This document shows positions 5,101 through 5,728 of a stretch of DNA of 5,728 bases, in pieces. The translations under genes were made by a program, and so were the position numbers. A model generated the notes under the pieces. That model did no database searches and was not told the origin of the DNA. It saw only the letters and a program-made list of their open reading frames with translations. Each line of letters begins with the position of its first letter. Position 1 is the stretch's first letter. This DNA comes from Thermoplasmata archaeon (GTDB lineage Archaea > Thermoplasmatota > Thermoplasmata > UBA10834), in NCBI GenBank assembly GCA_013331315.1, contig DUGQ01000101.1:1-5728 (forward strand), written 5' to 3'.

Positions 5101-5728
5101 ATGAGGATAGTTCAACTCGGATGCGGCATCTGCGGCCTGGTCTGCGCCGAACACCTGGCCAAGCACCCAAATGTCGACGAGCTGGTCCTTGCGGACATGA
5201 ACACTTCCGGGGCCGAGCGGCTCGCGACGAAGCTCGGACAGGACAACATCGTCGTGCAGAAGGTGGACGGCACGAACGCGGACGAGCTGCGGTCTCTGCT
5301 GAAGGACAAAGGGATCGTCGTAGCGACCATGCCGTGGCGTCTGAACAAGCTCGCGCTGGAAGTCTCGATATCTCTCGGCGTGGACTACGTCGATTTCGGA
5401 ATGCCTTTCGACAGCACGGGCCAAGAGTTCGACGACTACTCGAGGAGATGCAGGGACGCGGCGGTGACGGCGATGATGGGCATGGGTGAAGAACCGGGCA
5501 TATCGGACGTCCTTGCAGTGAGCGGCGCCCGACGGTTCCAGAAGGTCGACGAGGCGCATATCTTCGACGGCGACACGGCGAGCGTGGAAGGGCTCGACTT
5601 CTTCTCCTCATGGTCCCCCGTGGACCTGCTGGATGAGACCAGCGTCCCTGCCGCGGTGCTCAAGAACGGCAGGATAGAGTTCATCCCACCGCTCAGCAGA
5701 AGGACGGAGTACGAGTTCCCGGAGCCTG
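5101..5728 (+). CDS. Saccharopine dehydrogenase-family oxidoreductase (3' end cut by window)
   Basis: The first 209 codons of a gene running off the window are seen; family members are usually about 350-420 residues. The N-terminal Rossmann domain has G7-x-G9-x-x-G12 (GCGICG) after strand RIVQL, and an acidic D32 ending the second strand (LVLADMN), suggesting a dinucleotide cofactor. MPWRLNKLALEVSISLGVDY (77-96) followed by VDFG corresponds to the family's 'P...N...A..C...G.HYVD' block, and GMGEEPGISDVLA (127-139) matches the 'G..PG.SN.LA' start of the C-terminal domain. Members act on saccharopine, lysine-derived or polyamine-derived amino acids, or have unknown substrates; substrate-determining residues are not reached, so no specific reaction is assigned. 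ATG 5101 is well placed, with GGAGG (5090-5094) and a 6-nt spacer. It may be co-transcribed with the DUF454 gene. Confidence 0.87.
   Translation, partial: MRIVQLGCGICGLVCAEHLAKHPNVDELVLADMNTSGAERLATKLGQDNIVVQKVDGTNADELRSLLKDKGIVVATMPWRLNKLALEVSISLGVDYVDFGMPFDSTGQEFDDYSRRCRDAAVTAMMGMGEEPGISDVLAVSGARRFQKVDEAHIFDGDTASVEGLDFFSSWSPVDLLDETSVPAAVLKNGRIEFIPPLSRRTEYEFPEP

Noticed and set aside
1..5728. CRISPR arrays, tRNA/rRNA genes, insertion sequences
   Set aside because: No regularly spaced repeats, cloverleaf-like segments, transposase-like frames or terminal inverted repeats were seen.

Overview
The window looks archaeal, most like a Thermoplasmatota-type or other anaerobic, corrinoid-using euryarchaeal lineage. 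Three observations support this. TATA-like boxes lie about 20-30 bp before the likely transcription starts. Several starts are preceded by GGAGG/AGGAGG sites. Arg AGG/AGA and Ile ATA codons are frequent in otherwise GC-rich genes. The lineage is inferred from gene content, since no rRNA or universal marker gene is present.

Layout: (1) 1-596, minus: 5' part of a secreted or membrane-anchored PKD-domain protein, cut by the window edge. (2) 597-768: its promoter region, with a triple hexamer repeat and the T-rich terminator of the next gene. (3) 769-2229, minus: a cobalamin-binding-type radical SAM enzyme. (4) 2230-2443: a divergent intergenic region with a tandem 7-bp repeat, an 8-bp palindrome and what may be the tail of a lost reading frame. 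(5) 2444-2971, plus: a small ferredoxin-like protein with an extra N-terminal domain and a degenerate second cluster motif. (6) 2993-4417, minus: an MttB-superfamily methyltransferase, without pyrrolysine, convergent with the ferredoxin across 21 bp. (7) 4418-4604: a divergent promoter region with a TATA box on each side and a central palindrome. (8) 4605-5036, plus: a DUF454/YbaN-like small membrane protein. (9) 5037-5100: a leader with two adjacent inverted repeats, the second covering the ribosome binding site. (10) 5101-5728, plus: 5' part of a saccharopine-dehydrogenase-family oxidoreductase, cut by the window edge.

The most suggestive grouping is the B12-type radical SAM enzyme, the ferredoxin-like protein and the MttB-type methyltransferase, side by side. 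All three point to corrinoid or one-carbon redox chemistry: MttB-superfamily enzymes pass a methyl group from a quaternary or tertiary amine to a corrinoid protein, and ferredoxins supply electrons for such systems. However, the three genes lie on alternating strands and are not one operon. No corrinoid protein, corrinoid activase or methylcorrinoid:CoM/THF methyltransferase gene is in the window. A joint pathway is therefore inference from proximity. DUF454 and the saccharopine-dehydrogenase relative may be co-transcribed (64 bp apart), but nothing visible links them to the methyl chemistry.
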